From: Penicillium oxalicum | Lineage: Eukaryota > Ascomycota > Eurotiomycetes > Eurotiales > Aspergillaceae | Length of the DNA stretch: 64,000 nucleotides | Assembly: GCF_001723175.1 (NCBI RefSeq) | Contig: NC_064650.1 | Span: forward strand, 2,294,001 to 2,358,000 | Reading direction: 5' to 3' | Shown: in pieces, positions 1 through 11,066 of the stretch | Layout: each line of letters opens with the position of its first letter | Numbering within the stretch: position 1 is the first letter of the stretch | Notes under the pieces: generated by a model | What the model was told of the DNA's origin: nothing | The model's database searches: none | Seen by the model: the letters and a program-made list of their open reading frames with translations, nothing else | Translations under genes and position numbers: made by a program

Positions 1-581
1 ACTGGCTCTGGGGAGACACGAGCGTCGATCGTCGTCACCCTGACAGTGTGCTTCTGAAAAAACATTTCAGGCTCAGGAAGGGTGGTCACGGCGCTGAGGT
101 ACTCTGGCTTCACCTCGACGTATGAAAGCATCTCGGGGTGAATCCCGTATTCTGGTCCGCGAATTTGGCGTCGGGTTGCCAGATGGATGTGCGCAAAGTC
201 GAGGTGGTAGTGGGCGTCCGAGCAGTCCCACACTGCCATTTTGGAAAAAATGGGAGGGATCTGAAATGTCGGGCAGAGCTCATTCTCGAATGAATAGTCT
301 CCAGGATGAGGTACCGCCTCCCAGAGATGAAGCCTGCCACAGTTGTAGCAGAGGTAGTGATCTGGGATATCCTCCACGATTTTCCTCAAGAAGAGACATC
401 TTTCACTCTTAGTGTCGCCTTGTTTGTGCTCTCCAAGAATCTCATCGATCTTTCTCACGCCTTCGCGAGTAACCGCGTCCATCATCTTCCAGCATGATAA
501 GGCGAGAGACGCTTCGTCCGATGGACTCAAGGATCTCATGATCATCAGCATAAGCTCAGGTGGGAGCTCTGTCAAATGCAT
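1..581 (-). CDS. F-box-like protein, 3' end cut by window edge
   Basis: The reverse strand is open from an ATG at 581 to the left edge (193 codons, no intron seen), so the C-terminus is missing. The N-terminus reads MHLTELPPELMLMIMRSL, followed by a segment with the pattern of a short F-box helix bundle (L-P-x-E-L, then S-x-x-D-x-x-x-L-x-x-S-C). A C-Y-N-C-x-x-L-H motif follows near residue 90, as in many fungal F-box-like proteins that carry a small Cys/His-rich stretch after the F-box. F-box proteins of this type are presumed substrate adaptors for SCF ubiquitin ligases; the target cannot be read here. It is probably outside the biosynthetic cluster. The assignment rests on the N-terminal pattern only, and the frame is convincingly coding. 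Confidence 0.7.
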   Translation of the reverse strand, partial: MHLTELPPELMLMIMRSLSPSDEASLALSCWKMMDAVTREGVRKIDEILGEHKQGDTKSERCLFLRKIVEDIPDHYLCYNCGRLHLWEAVPHPGDYSFENELCPTFQIPPIFSKMAVWDCSDAHYHLDFAHIHLATRRQIRGPEYGIHPEMLSYVEVKPEYLSAVTTLPEPEMFFQKHTVRVTTIDARVSPEP

Positions 582-2707
582 GGTGGGCAATAATCGAAGG
601 CTGCTGAGATTGCGCGTCTATTCGGCGGTGAGAAGTCGCGATGAAAGAGAGATATGGGGTTGGGTGAGGGAGAAAGAAGACTTCACAAGGCTCAGTCGAC
701 GCAGTGGGAAAGTGAGCTGAGACGTGAAGTGAGAGAGGCAGCAAAGAGGCCGGGAGACCTTGACGAGGTGACGTTGACGAGATAATCGGAAGGTCTGAGA
801 AACCGATAGAGATAGATGTCTGGGTGTGATTGTTTCAAAAAGGTTGCAAGCTCGCGAGTGAGGGGAGAAAAGGCAAGTCAGAGTTGATTTGTTTGTGATG
901 AGAGAAAGCTTTTTGGCATAAAAACGTGTTATGCGAATAGGAGATGAGATTTCCTCAACTGAGGCAACATCGAGTTTGTTTTCTCTCACCGTAAAGCAGG
1001 CAAAAAAAACCCGCGCAACGTAGGTCTTGACACACAGCAGCTATACCATTTCTAGCGGCCTCAAATTAGGTCCAAGGCTCAAAAATACCGCCCTGCGCTA
1101 CGCTCCGAGATGTTGAAGTCATTTGGCTAATTTAGATATATCTCTAACCAGCATTTCCAAAATCAAGCTTTGGTGGAACATCAACCATGTTCCCGTGGTG
1201 TCTCTCTTGTTGGATGAGGGCAAACACCACTGCCGCATCGATCCCCTGCAAGCCCAAGCTTGGGAGCGGCAGGTTCAGCACGGTACTACCGTTCATTAAG
1301 TTTCTGTTATCACTAGTGCTTTCAATCAATTTTGTTTTTACGAGGCTGGTTGGAGGTGATCTCGTCTTTTCACCCTTTAAGCCGCAGAAACCATACATAG
1401 CGTCATGAATGACAACAACTCCAGCCAATTGTGGAAATCATGTGCACCTACTACAAAATAACGAGCTCAATTCAAGATCGGAGTTGGATCCATACTTCCT
1501 GTATACTCCAATGAGATAGCCGCACTATGTGACTTTTTGAATGCACGACCTCCAGAGTGTCGAAATTTTATAGATATATGTTGCGAATGGCAGAACGGCC
1601 TTGTTTCCCAAACTCGATCGTCATATGTATGAGGTTAACATGGAAAAGCTATTGGACATTAAACTAAATGCAGAGCGTAGCGTAGCATGAGTATAAGCAG
1701 GAGCCTCTTAGATTTAAGAATCTCGATGGTAATCGCTTAATTAATGACAAGGTAGCCCAAGCCCGACGGGGGTCTTGGGGGAGCCAACCCCCCGCGATTT
1801 AGAAAAGATCAGTGAATACGCAGTCAGCTTGTATATTCAGGGCTCATCCAAGTTCGAAAGGCAGAAGAGGAGGATACTATACCATTTACCTAATCGATCC
1901 AACTTGTGGCTGCTGCCTCCATGTCATCTCACGATTGTTTGTTTAAGATTCTGATGAAAGTCAGTGGACACCTATTTGTACAGGTTGTATTTCGTGAAGT
2001 TTAACGTGACATATGAGTCTGCCGCTGTCAAAGTTTCACGCCAAATGCTTATGTACACCGCGGACTGATCCCCTTCCTGGAGGATGAGGCTTGATTTCCA
2101 ACAACCTCACAGAGGGAGACTGGATGGGAGCACGATTAGCTCAGAACCGGAACCGAAGGATGACCCGACACGAACACGAGAGGCGCACATGTGTGTCAGT
2201 GCCTCTGCACTGGCCGGGTAGAAATCCAATCGAAGGTTTGTTTACCTAAACGGACCGAACCAACCCCATCATGTGCTTCAATCTTGGGTTTAGTACCTCC
2301 AGACAAGAGAGTGGCATAGCAGCTGCCAAGATTGCTTCAGGCGGATTAGTTCCAGGCAGAGCAAGTCTACTTCCAGTTTCTCAAGAATCGACCTAAAATA
2401 AGCAGCAATTTAAATCAACTACTTGAGGCTCGGGAGATCTTCGGAACCTGTTGAATCGCCGAGCAAGTTTCCCATTCGGGCAGCCAAGACGGCTTTTGTG
2501 GCTGTTTCTCCAACGAGGGCTGGATTAGTCTGCTGCCCGCCCGAGCCCTTCTTTCGTAAAGGATACATCACCGAGAATATCCCGCCTCAAAGCTATTGTT
2601 CTCGACCACTGAAAGTCCCTTGATGGTCCTTGATTCTTGCTCTTCTCAACAGTCCAGAAATTTCCCAAAAACCTTTCAGATCAAAATTGTTCAATCGCTT
2701 ACGTGCA
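582..2707. other. Intergenic region
   Basis: About 2.1 kb with only short, unconvincing open frames on both strands. It contains the promoter of the leftward F-box-like gene and that of the rightward acetyltransferase. I see no RNA gene, transposon end or long repeat. Confidence 0.6.
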
Positions 2708-3624
2708 ATGGCTGCCAGTGCGAAGCGGCCCGAAATCATTGAGCTGTCCCGCGATCTGCGGGGCATCCCGCAGTGCGACGACTACGAGCGGATGATCTCA
2801 GGAATGATGTTCGTATTATGCGCTTTCTCTAAAGAATTCCTACATTTCAGGCGTCGTACTTGATACGAGTAGTCTCGATAATTGCTCATATGACTTTACA
2901 ACAAACAACTCAAGATCTGACACACTCCATAGGTATAATCCATTGATCCCCAAGCTTGCCGAGGCACGTCATCGTTGCCGAGGCCTGGCGGACGACTACA
3001 ACCAACTTGACACCAAATCCATTCCTTATGATCAGATCGCCGACAAACGACTGGACCTGCTGCGCAAAGTCTGCGGTAAAGTCGGTGACAACACATTTGT
3101 GGAACCACCGTTCCGACCCGACTACGGCTGTAATATCATCATCGGCAAAGATTGCTTTGTCAATTGGAAGTCTGTCGCACCGTTCCCCCAGACAACTACA
3201 ACTGGACAACTTGACCTGTGGAGATTTTGATAGCTGACATGTACTCTGTATGACACCACATAGTCTGACTGTGTTGGATACAAGTCTCGTTGTCATTGGC
3301 GATCGAGTCCAGATCGGCACCGGAGTGAGTCTTTTGACCGCCGGACATGACACGAGTATTCTCTCGCGTCGGAAATTCGTCGAATTCGGCCACCCAATCT
3401 TTATTGAAGATGACTGCTGGATTGGTGCCAATGTGGTGATTCTGCCTGGCGTGCGCATCGGCCAGGGCTCAACTATAGGTGCGGGATCGGTCGTCACCAA
3501 GGACATTCCACCGTTCTCCGTGGCTGTGGGGACTCCCTGTCGTGTGAAGAAGACTATTCAGTCCGCGGAAGAGGAGGAACAAGATCCTAATAACCCCTAC
3601 CGCGACCTTGTGCGTGAGTTCTAG
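2708..3624 (+). CDS. Hexapeptide-repeat O-acetyltransferase (maltose/galactoside acetyltransferase family)
   Basis: Three exons, 2708-2808, 2933-3169 and 3264-3624, give 232 residues. Both introns restore the family consensus: the first joins into ISGMMYNPLIP, the second into FVNWNLTVLDTSLV. The N-terminal Mac domain (about residues 15-75) is followed by a left-handed beta-helix with isoleucine/valine-rich hexapeptide turns (VVIGDRVQIGTGV, then WIGANVVILPGVRIGQGS). The expected product is a soluble acetyl-CoA-dependent acetyltransferase like yeast YJL218W, acting on sugars or small hydroxylated molecules. The first donor is GTTCGT, which is weak but the only one that fits. Such genes are common outside clusters. 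Its position next to the P450 leaves a role in product acetylation possible but unproven. Confidence 0.85.
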
Positions 3625-4023
3625 GGAATAGAGTAGCCTTTACAAGGGCGCAATATAGAGGATGTCCCTGCGGAGCACCGTTGCTCGTAGGTTTTGGTTC
3701 ATTACCACCGCAAAGTCTCGTGCAGGAAATTCTATGACAAACTGGTTGTTCTGAGAGATCTGGCGAGAATCGGGCCATTTAATTCCATCTTCACATTGAG
3801 CCTTTACAATGGACACGGCGGAAGCCATAGTTTCGCAGTTCTACCAGGACGCCCAGTTCTTGCAAATCAGTGGAATCCTTGCATTGACACGTAACAACCT
3901 TGGTCTTTACTTCCCCTTCCAATTGTATCAATAAAACAATCGCCATTCTAGCGCGCTGATTTGATAGTTCCCCATCTCATATGGTGCCAAAATCGCCACA
4001 CCAACGTGTACACGTACATTCAT
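3625..4023. other. Convergent 3' intergenic region
   Basis: About 400 bases between the 3' ends of the acetyltransferase and the leftward P450. It holds 3' UTR-like AT-rich sequence and no convincing open frame. Confidence 0.5.
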
Positions 4024-6010
4024 TCATTCTTTCCGCTGAACATATCTTAGTTCAATCTCCGACCCATTCTGCCCCAAATGAAGACTATATCGCTGCAGCA
4101 CAGCCATCAAGCTCAACTTGAAAATCGCATCCGCCAAATGCTTTCCGAGACACCGGCCGCTCGCAGCACCCACGCCGAATCGCATGAACCCGTACCGTAA
4201 TTTGGAGGATGCAATCTCACGAAACCGTTCTGGGCGATATACATCGGCGTCTTTGCCCCAGGTCGCTGGGTCGGCATTCAGACGTTTAGCGTCTATCACG
4301 ACGGGACACCGTGCGGGAACACGATACCCTCCAATTTCTTTGGGGACGGCTGTGCACTCGGGAAGAGAGAATGCTGGGACGTATAAGCGTGGAGCAGATT
4401 ATATGCACGAAGCAGAATTGAAGATTTAAAGAGCGAAAGAGGTGCTATAGGGGGATGTGGACTGACCGAAAGCAGGTGAAAATCGCATAGCCTCCATCAC
4501 AGCATAGTGGAGAAGGGTATCTTGTTTGGAGAGATATTTTCCGGTATGTGTGGTAGTATCTGTGTTAATGCTGGTAGGGCTTGGGGTCTGGGTATGAGTC
4601 TGACTTTGTGCTGTAATCTCTTCGCACAGCCTTTGTTGGAAGGTTGTGTTGGAAGCAAGATGCTCGAAGAGAGTGTTGAGGACGGCGGAGCTGACATCGA
4701 CGTTGGCGAAGAGAATTTCGTCCAGAGTGTGTAGAAACTGTGTATTGATCAATGCGGGTTTACAATCAAGGAATTGAAAGGATAGTAGAGGCATACTGAC
4801 CTCCTCGAGTTTCAAGTCACCGGTTTCAACCCCACGGTAGATCTTCTCCGCAGGACAGAGATGCGAGCCTCGTCGGGCCGAGTGAATGATTCCCAGATTG
4901 AACTTCTTCCACTGTAAACGGAACTCATTCATGCGTTTAGTCGCACTGCGGTCCAACCAACAGCCTAAATTTGTCGCCAGTCGCTTGTTAGCAATCACAT
5001 CGTGCAAAATCACTTCGTGAAGGACATTAAGTTGCAGTAGAGCCGCAAAAAGCTAGTGAGAGTCATGATTCACGTTAGCCAGTGGTTTTTAAATATCATG
5101 GAAGGCTTCAAAAACAAAACAAAACAAATAGATAGGGCACACCACCTCATCATTAAAGACCTCCCCATACACAAACTCAGCCGCGAGTCGGAGCGGCAGA
5201 AATCGACAAGGCTTCTTGAGCTCTAGTGCAAACCCTCCCCTTGAATTTATGATTTGCGTCGTTGTTTGCCGGGGTAGATCATCGAGCCATCGATCAATAC
5301 TCGCGCTGAGTTGCGGAATCGCTTGTCGCGCGACTTGAAAGGAGAACTCGGGGTCAAAGTAGCGACGGATGACCGACCAACGGTCCCCTGCAAGTGCTCC
5401 AACTGCATGTCCCAGAATACTGAAAATCCCATTTTAATATTTCGAATCATACTGGCAGACGTAAGGAGCGCTACAAAAATGCAAAACCAAAGAACTCACC
5501 CGCTGAAGTACTTTCCCATATTGAGATACGGTGGTTTAGGATGATCTGTGCGTGGGTCATGAGTTTTTTCCCCTCCCCTTTCTCTCACTGAGATTGTGCA
5601 AGACGTACGCTTGGTATCACCCTTGTAAAAGTCATAAATGTGCTCTGGTTTTGTCACCACCAGCTCTCTTGCCCGGCCATTACGGATGATGAACGGCTCC
5701 TCTCTGGCGAGAGCCTTGCCTTGATCAGACAGCTGCTGGCTATTCGACTCTTGTTAGCTTGGCTCTCTCCATCGATGATTTCCCACAAAAATATGATTCT
5801 CTTGTACCTGAAAGCAAATTTGGACACGCGAGCATCGCCAGGCACTTCGGGGATGGTCTTGCCATGCTGGTTAATGATTCTGCTGCTTCGGCGTCTAGCG
5901 GCGATCTTGAGCACAAGCAAGATGCATAGAATCAGAACAAACCACTTGACCATCTTGAGTATCTGCACCACTCGACACAATTCCTCCCATTGAAAATTGA
6001 TGGAACTCAT
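4024..6010 (-). CDS. Cytochrome P450 with unusual I-helix and heme loop (candidate ring-expansion P450)
   Basis: Seven exons on the reverse strand: 5808-6010, 5609-5739, 5500-5545, 5146-5419, 4801-5052, 4467-4737 and 4024-4373, giving 508 residues. An N-terminal membrane anchor (WFVLILCILLVL) follows a short amphipathic lead; the ATG at 5953 is an alternative start. The K-helix is E-A-M-R, the PERF segment is DVYRPERF, and the heme Cys is about residue 467 in FGVGAASGRCLG, two residues longer than the usual FGxGxRxCxG. The I-helix reads ANVDVSS where A-G-x-D-T-T is normal. Intron 4738-4800 has no in-frame stop, so retention would add 21 residues. It diverges from the enoyl reductase across 429 bases. 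By context it could expand a tetramic acid to a 2-pyridone; this role is inferred, not shown. Confidence 0.85.
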
Positions 6011-6439
6011 TCTGTCAAGGTGATGGCTCAAAAAATAGAAAACCAAAAGGTGCACGTCGGTGTCTTGATGGCGATGGAAGAACAGGGCTCCGGCAGGACT
6101 GATCCTCGACGAACCGCCGACCCTCTCGGCAATAAACCGAATCCTCCAACATTTTCCCGGCCAAGGATGTTTTTTCTCTGGGTGTGATGATGCAAAACCA
6201 AACCCCGGAAAATTCAGAATTTTGGGGTTGACGGCCATGGTCAATTCTCCGAGATCCCCGTCGCACACGCCAGAGGCTCCGCGGCCGATCGACCGACAGA
6301 TCGTGAGTATACCCTTGAGATCAGATCAAAGATGAGAAAAACCTTCTTTATCAACAGTCCGCTTCATTTATGCTTCTTCGATTGCTCACAGTCAACTTGA
6401 ATCTCTGTTCCGTGATTTACTCTTCAAACTTGGACCACG
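6011..6439. promoter_or_regulatory. Divergent promoter between P450 and trans-enoyl reductase
   Basis: 429 bases separate the start of the leftward P450 from the start of the rightward enoyl reductase, so they probably share control elements. I found no copy of the CGGGATTA-type element seen in other promoters of the cluster. Confidence 0.5.
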
Positions 6440-7598
6440 ATGATCCCTCCAAGGCAACAGACTGCTTTGAAAATCACCGCGGAAGGTCGCATTGCCGCAA
6501 TCTCATGTGCTCTCCCATCCATCCACGATGACGAGTTGCTCGTTCGCGTGCGAAGCATCGCTTTGAACCCGTTCGACGCCAAATCGGCCGAGATGTCACC
6601 TACAGTTGGCGCGACTCTGGGCTGCGATTTTGCAGGTGATGTAGTCGCCATGGGATCCCAGACCAAGAGTCGAAATTTCAACATTGGCGACCGAGTCTGC
6701 GGCTGGGTTTTTGGCAACAATCCCAACCGCTTGGATAATGGGGCTTTTGCAGAGTATACAGCTGTGCCCGCAGATTTGGTATTTCGAATTCCCGGCAAGA
6801 TGAACTACAACGAAGCGGCTACGTTGGGTGTAGGGTTGGCTACCGTGGGCATGTCGCTATATCACTGTTTACAATTGCCAATGGAGCCCGAGAGGACGCA
6901 GAAGTCGCCGTATGTTCTGGTGTACGGTGGTTCGACAGCGACCGGGACGCTTGCAATTCAGATTCTTGCACGGTAAGCGCGGTATTCTGTAGTTTGATTT
7001 TTCAATTCAAAATCAATGGTGTGAAAGAGTCGTCTTCTGACTGAGGTTTCTCGCGCTCCTCTACAGCTCGGGATATACTCCCATCACCACCTGCTCACCA
7101 CACAATTTCCACCTCGTCCAATCTCTTGGCGCGGTCGCAGCGTTCGATTACCACTCTCCCACATGCGGGCGCCAACTTCGGGATTTGTCGTCTGGAACGA
7201 TCCACTACGCACTCGACTGCATCACCGATACTCGCTCCATGGCCATTTGCTACGAAGCCATCGGACCATCGGGCGGTCACTATCTCAGTCTGGACCCGTT
7301 CCCCATCCGAGGCCACACACGACGAAGCGTCAAACCAAATTGGGTGCTGAGTCTGACCATGTACAATGAGCCAATTCCGTGGAAGAGGCCGTTCAAGCGA
7401 GATGCACGCCCTCAGGATCGAGAGTTTGCAAAGGAATGGTACCAGATTGCTCAGAAGATCATCGATGCGGGCGAGATTAAGCCGCTGCAGTCGGAGGTCA
7501 GACCGAACAGTTGGACGGGTATACCGAAGGGATTGGATCTCCTCCAGAGAGGAGAGGTTTCGGGGAAGAAACTTGTGTACGAAGTAGCGAGTCATTGA
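6440..7598 (+). CDS. Trans-acting enoyl reductase (zinc-less MDR family, LovC-type)
   Basis: Two exons, 6440-6972 and 7067-7598, give 354 residues, the usual length for trans-ER partners. The N-terminal half is a GroES-like fold (IALNPFDAKSAE, GCDFAGDVVAMG, GDRVCGWV). The Rossmann NADPH site is YGGSTATGTLA (GGSTATG at 163-169), and the C-terminus ends GEVSGKKLVYEV, typical of these proteins. It would reduce enoyl-ACP intermediates on the PKS-NRPS, which has no working ER domain between its MT and KR regions. It lies upstream of the first FAD monooxygenase on the same strand, with 470 bases between. This is among the firmest functional calls in the cluster. Confidence 0.92.
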
Positions 7599-8068
7599 AT
7601 TCCTTCTTCCCTGGTCTACTGTACGAGGCCCTCCATTTGCTGCGTGGAGGTCAGATTTACGCGGAGATTCAATGAGAGCATTGCACTGTCAGATGAGATA
7701 ATCCCATTTTCTCCAGACACATTCGGGAATCTACTCTGGCGATGAGATCATCTTCATCCATTCCACATTGAAAAGACGTAGAGTCCAATAAGCATATTTA
7801 CCGACAAAACTCAATCGTGCATGCCGAGCGTGGTGGATCAACCTTGCGTGACATTCCCGAAGTCCAACGGGATAACCCGCGCGTGTGAATATTCCGCGGC
7901 CGGAGAAATCGCTCGTTGACAACAACCGCCGTCAGAGCCTCCATTTCATCCACTTGGCAGAGACAATCGCAAGCACATCCACCCATTTAAGCCAGTCATA
8001 GTAAGAGAAGATGGCAGCTCTAATCGATCTCTTCACCACAAAACCCTCCAAATCCATCAGAACGCAAA
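7599..8068. promoter_or_regulatory. Intergenic region upstream of FAD monooxygenase 1
   Basis: 470 bases containing the 3' end region of the enoyl reductase gene and the promoter of the monooxygenase. Its notable element is a perfect inverted repeat at 7868-7879, about 190-200 bases before the monooxygenase start. No convincing open frame is present. Confidence 0.5.
7868..7879. promoter_or_regulatory. Inverted repeat CGGG-ATAA-CCCG
   Basis: The 12 bases CGGGATAACCCG form perfect CGGG/CCCG arms around a 4-base spacer. Zn2Cys6 dimers typically bind paired CGG triplets. The left half resembles the CGGGATTA element of the PKS-NRPS and O-methyltransferase promoters, so this is a candidate pathway-regulator site. 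Confidence 0.35.
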
Positions 8069-9925
8069 ATGCACACTGAGAACCTCGAGCCAGGAACCGT
8101 CCTCATCGTGGGTGGCGGTCCTGTCGGCCTCATCACGGCCACAACGCTAGCCAAGTACGGCGTGCGCAGTGTGATCCTCGAGCGTAATTTGACGACCACA
8201 AAATGGCCTAAAATGGACCTGACCAATGCTCGCTCGGTGGAAATCTACCAGGCTCTAGGCATTGCAGAAGAGCTGCGAAAAGTTGCTGTGCCGGGCCACT
8301 ACCCCTTCACATGTCTCTTTTCCAGCGGGCTGCATGCCGAGAAAGCGATCACTGCGTGGAATCTGCCAAGTCCGGATGAGTATCAGAGAAGGAGTAGGGA
8401 GAAAAACGATGGAAGCATGCCTTCGGAACCGTGGCTACGTGTTTCCCAGGAGATCTTTGAGGCGTGGCTCAAGGGTCTGGGGATGGAAAACCCGCTCATC
8501 GATTTCCGTGCTAAATGGGAGGTGACCAGCGCGCATGAATTCGACTCGGGCGCGCAGGTAAATGCTATTCATCCCGAGACGAAAGAAGAGTGGTGCATCA
8601 ACGCGGACTTTGCAGTGGGATGTGACGGTGCTCACAGTGCTATACGCAAGAGCCTAGATATTCCCTTGGAAGGAGGCCCGATGTGAGTACTGGCCAACTC
8701 GTTTGTGGAGTCAACATGCAAATGAGAGAAAAGCGGGAAAAAAAAGAACTTGCTGACAGATCTCTTCAGTCACGGATATGCAGTTCTTATTCATTTCAAG
8801 TCCACAGATCTCACGCGTATCCAAAAGCAAGGTCAATTTTGGCACTTGTTCTTCCCCAATGCTGCCAGTGATGGTGGGTCCATCAAGGGAGCCGTCATTG
8901 CGCAGGACGAAGTCGACACTTGGACCATTCACCGTTTCATGAAACCCGACGTGGACCACACGCAACTTTCCTCGGAGGATATCGTCTACGACCTTCTGGG
9001 TGGAATGAGTGGCCGACCTTTCCCAATCCAAATCGATGAGGTCCTTGTTCGCTCAACATGGACCCCAAGTGTTGCACTTGCGCGTTCTTACGCAGGGTCC
9101 AAGGCGAAAATCTTCATCGCGGGAGATGCCTGCCATCAAACCGTGCCCACGGGTGGGTATGGAATGAATACCGGTATCGCGGATGGCTACGATATCGGCT
9201 GGAAGCTGGCGGCCGTCATACAAGGGTGGGCGGGGCCCGCGGCACTTCTATCTTACGAGCAAGAGCGCCGACCAGTGGGTGAATTGGCGCTCCAGTGGTC
9301 GAAAGTCCACATGGGCAACCTGATGAAGATGTCTGCCGAGCTGGGCCTCGACGCCAATGTGATCGACTCTGATGTTGAGGCCGGCGTTCAAATGCGAACA
9401 GCCATGCACGAGTACCTGCAAACACACGATGGCCATAACCAAAGTGTTGGTGTGGAGATGGGATATCGCTACTCTTCCAATCTGTGTGTCGCTGGTCCAC
9501 TCGATGCCGTGCTTTCGCCGCCAGAGTTCCATCCCAGAAAGTACACACCAAGCACGATGCCGGGTTACAGAGCTCCTCATGTGTATTTGACGACGGGAAA
9601 GGCTATCTCGCACTTATTTGGTGACGGATTCACACTTGTTGCGTTTCCAGAAAGTGAGGAACTAGCCACATCGATCGAGTATTTCAATATCTCAGCTTCG
9701 ACGAGAAAGGTACCCCTCGAAGTTGTTCAGCTACCAGGGGAGGTACACGCCCACAAGGTCTGGGGCGCCCCGCTCACTCTTGTCAGACCCGACGGGTTTG
9801 TCTCCTGGCATGGTGACAAGGTGAGTAACCAGCAAGAAGCCGATCGTATCGTGGCTCAGGCGAGCGGTTCTCTTTCTGACTCCCCGAATGACTGTGAGGA
9901 ATCGCAAGAAAGCAGTGTGTTGTAG
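8069..9925 (+). CDS. FAD-dependent aromatic-type monooxygenase 1 (phenol hydroxylase/MhpA-like)
   Basis: Two exons, 8069-8682 and 8770-9925, give 589 residues. The N-terminal FAD site is V-G-G-G-P-V-G (15-20), then an E at the end of the second strand (SVILERN). The middle D-G motif is VGCDGAHSAIR, and the second FAD motif near residue 322 is AGDACHQTVPTGGYGMNTG. The C-terminal lobe ends with LVRPDGFVSWHG, as in 3-(3-hydroxyphenyl)propionate-type hydroxylases. Such enzymes hydroxylate electron-rich aromatic or pyridone rings with NAD(P)H and O2, sometimes displacing a substituent. In this cluster it could oxidise the pyridone ring, including loss of an aryl group as in penta-substituted pyridine pathways; that is inference. 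Confidence 0.9.
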
Positions 9926-11066
9926 CTTGTTTGTTCGCACAACACACGGTCTCATTCTTAGTCCATCATGTACATACAAAGCACCTGCAAATATTACAGT
10001 CATCAAGCATAATTACATACCTGGACGTAAACAACGTTGGCTCCCCGAGGACCAGAGATATCTCAAGTTGAGCGGCCCTGACTAAAGCGGCCCTGACTAA
10101 AAATCTGACCAGACTCAGATGTACCTCTTCAATATTTCACCCGCTAGATAGATATCTACTTCTGTTTCCGAGCATTCATAGAGCTCTCACTCCCAATTAT
10201 CAGTTTTGAATATCACGAATCTAAATGCTTCATTTGAGCGACTCATCTGATTTAGATCCAGATTCTCACCTGTCTGTATTACTCTTCGCCCTCTCCGTCT
10301 CTCAGCCCTCTGTCGAATCTGCACCCAGGTCGTGAATGATTCAAGATGTTTGAAGTTTCACAAATTGATACCTTTTACCTGCTGATTCATAGGCGCGGAA
10401 GTATTCTGGAGGCGAGACCTCTCTTACTAGGGAATCTGATCTAAGAGAGGGAGAAGAGGGAGACTCCTGGGCGGGAGAAATCCCTCAGGGCATCCGACTG
10501 CTCGGCCTGATCGCAAAAAACACCTGATAGGGCAAGATCTCTCAAAAACCAATCAGAAGTCTTCGAAACAAACGAATTACAAGTAAAATCAAGTGAAAAA
10601 AATTAGAAATAAGAGTAATAATTCATTTATCTGTGAACTGTATGGAAGATCAACGTGCGACCGTCAGTGGTGTACTTGCTTGAGTACTGTCTGCGACCTG
10701 GACTCTTTGATTGGAGGGAGAGATTTTGATCTAGACACGCTGAACCCGCCAGACTCATTTTTTACGAGAACTACTAGATGGGCAAATTAGGCAGGTTATA
10801 AAATGAGTTCTACATCTGTGAAGAAAACGATGAGATAGTGACTGCGCGTGGGAAAGAACATACACTTGAGTGAAGTCGGATTTCCAATACATCTTGTTAG
10901 CAGTGTTTTCATGTGATTTCAGTAAAAATGAGAGATTTAAATAGAGATATGTGCTTAAAGATCTTGTCTCCCGATTCAAAGTGGACTGTCACTGCTCAAG
11001 GAATCAAATCGCCTTGGCTTCTTTCAAGATCGCGAATAATTACAGTCATTGCGCAGACCTCCGCAT
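9926..11066. other. Convergent intergenic region
   Basis: About 1.1 kb between the 3' end of FAD monooxygenase 1 and that of the leftward second P450. It includes a 15-base tandem duplication at 10071-10100 and AT-rich sequence. No gene is supported. Confidence 0.5.
10071..10100. repeat. 15-base tandem duplication
   Basis: Two perfect adjacent copies of AGCGGCCCTGACTAA lie downstream of the FAD monooxygenase gene. It looks like a simple local duplication. Confidence 0.8.

Noticed and set aside
618..989. 123-codon minus-strand frame upstream of the F-box-like gene
   Set aside because: Serine/leucine-rich low-complexity sequence in the probable 5' UTR/promoter of the F-box-like gene; no family resemblance.
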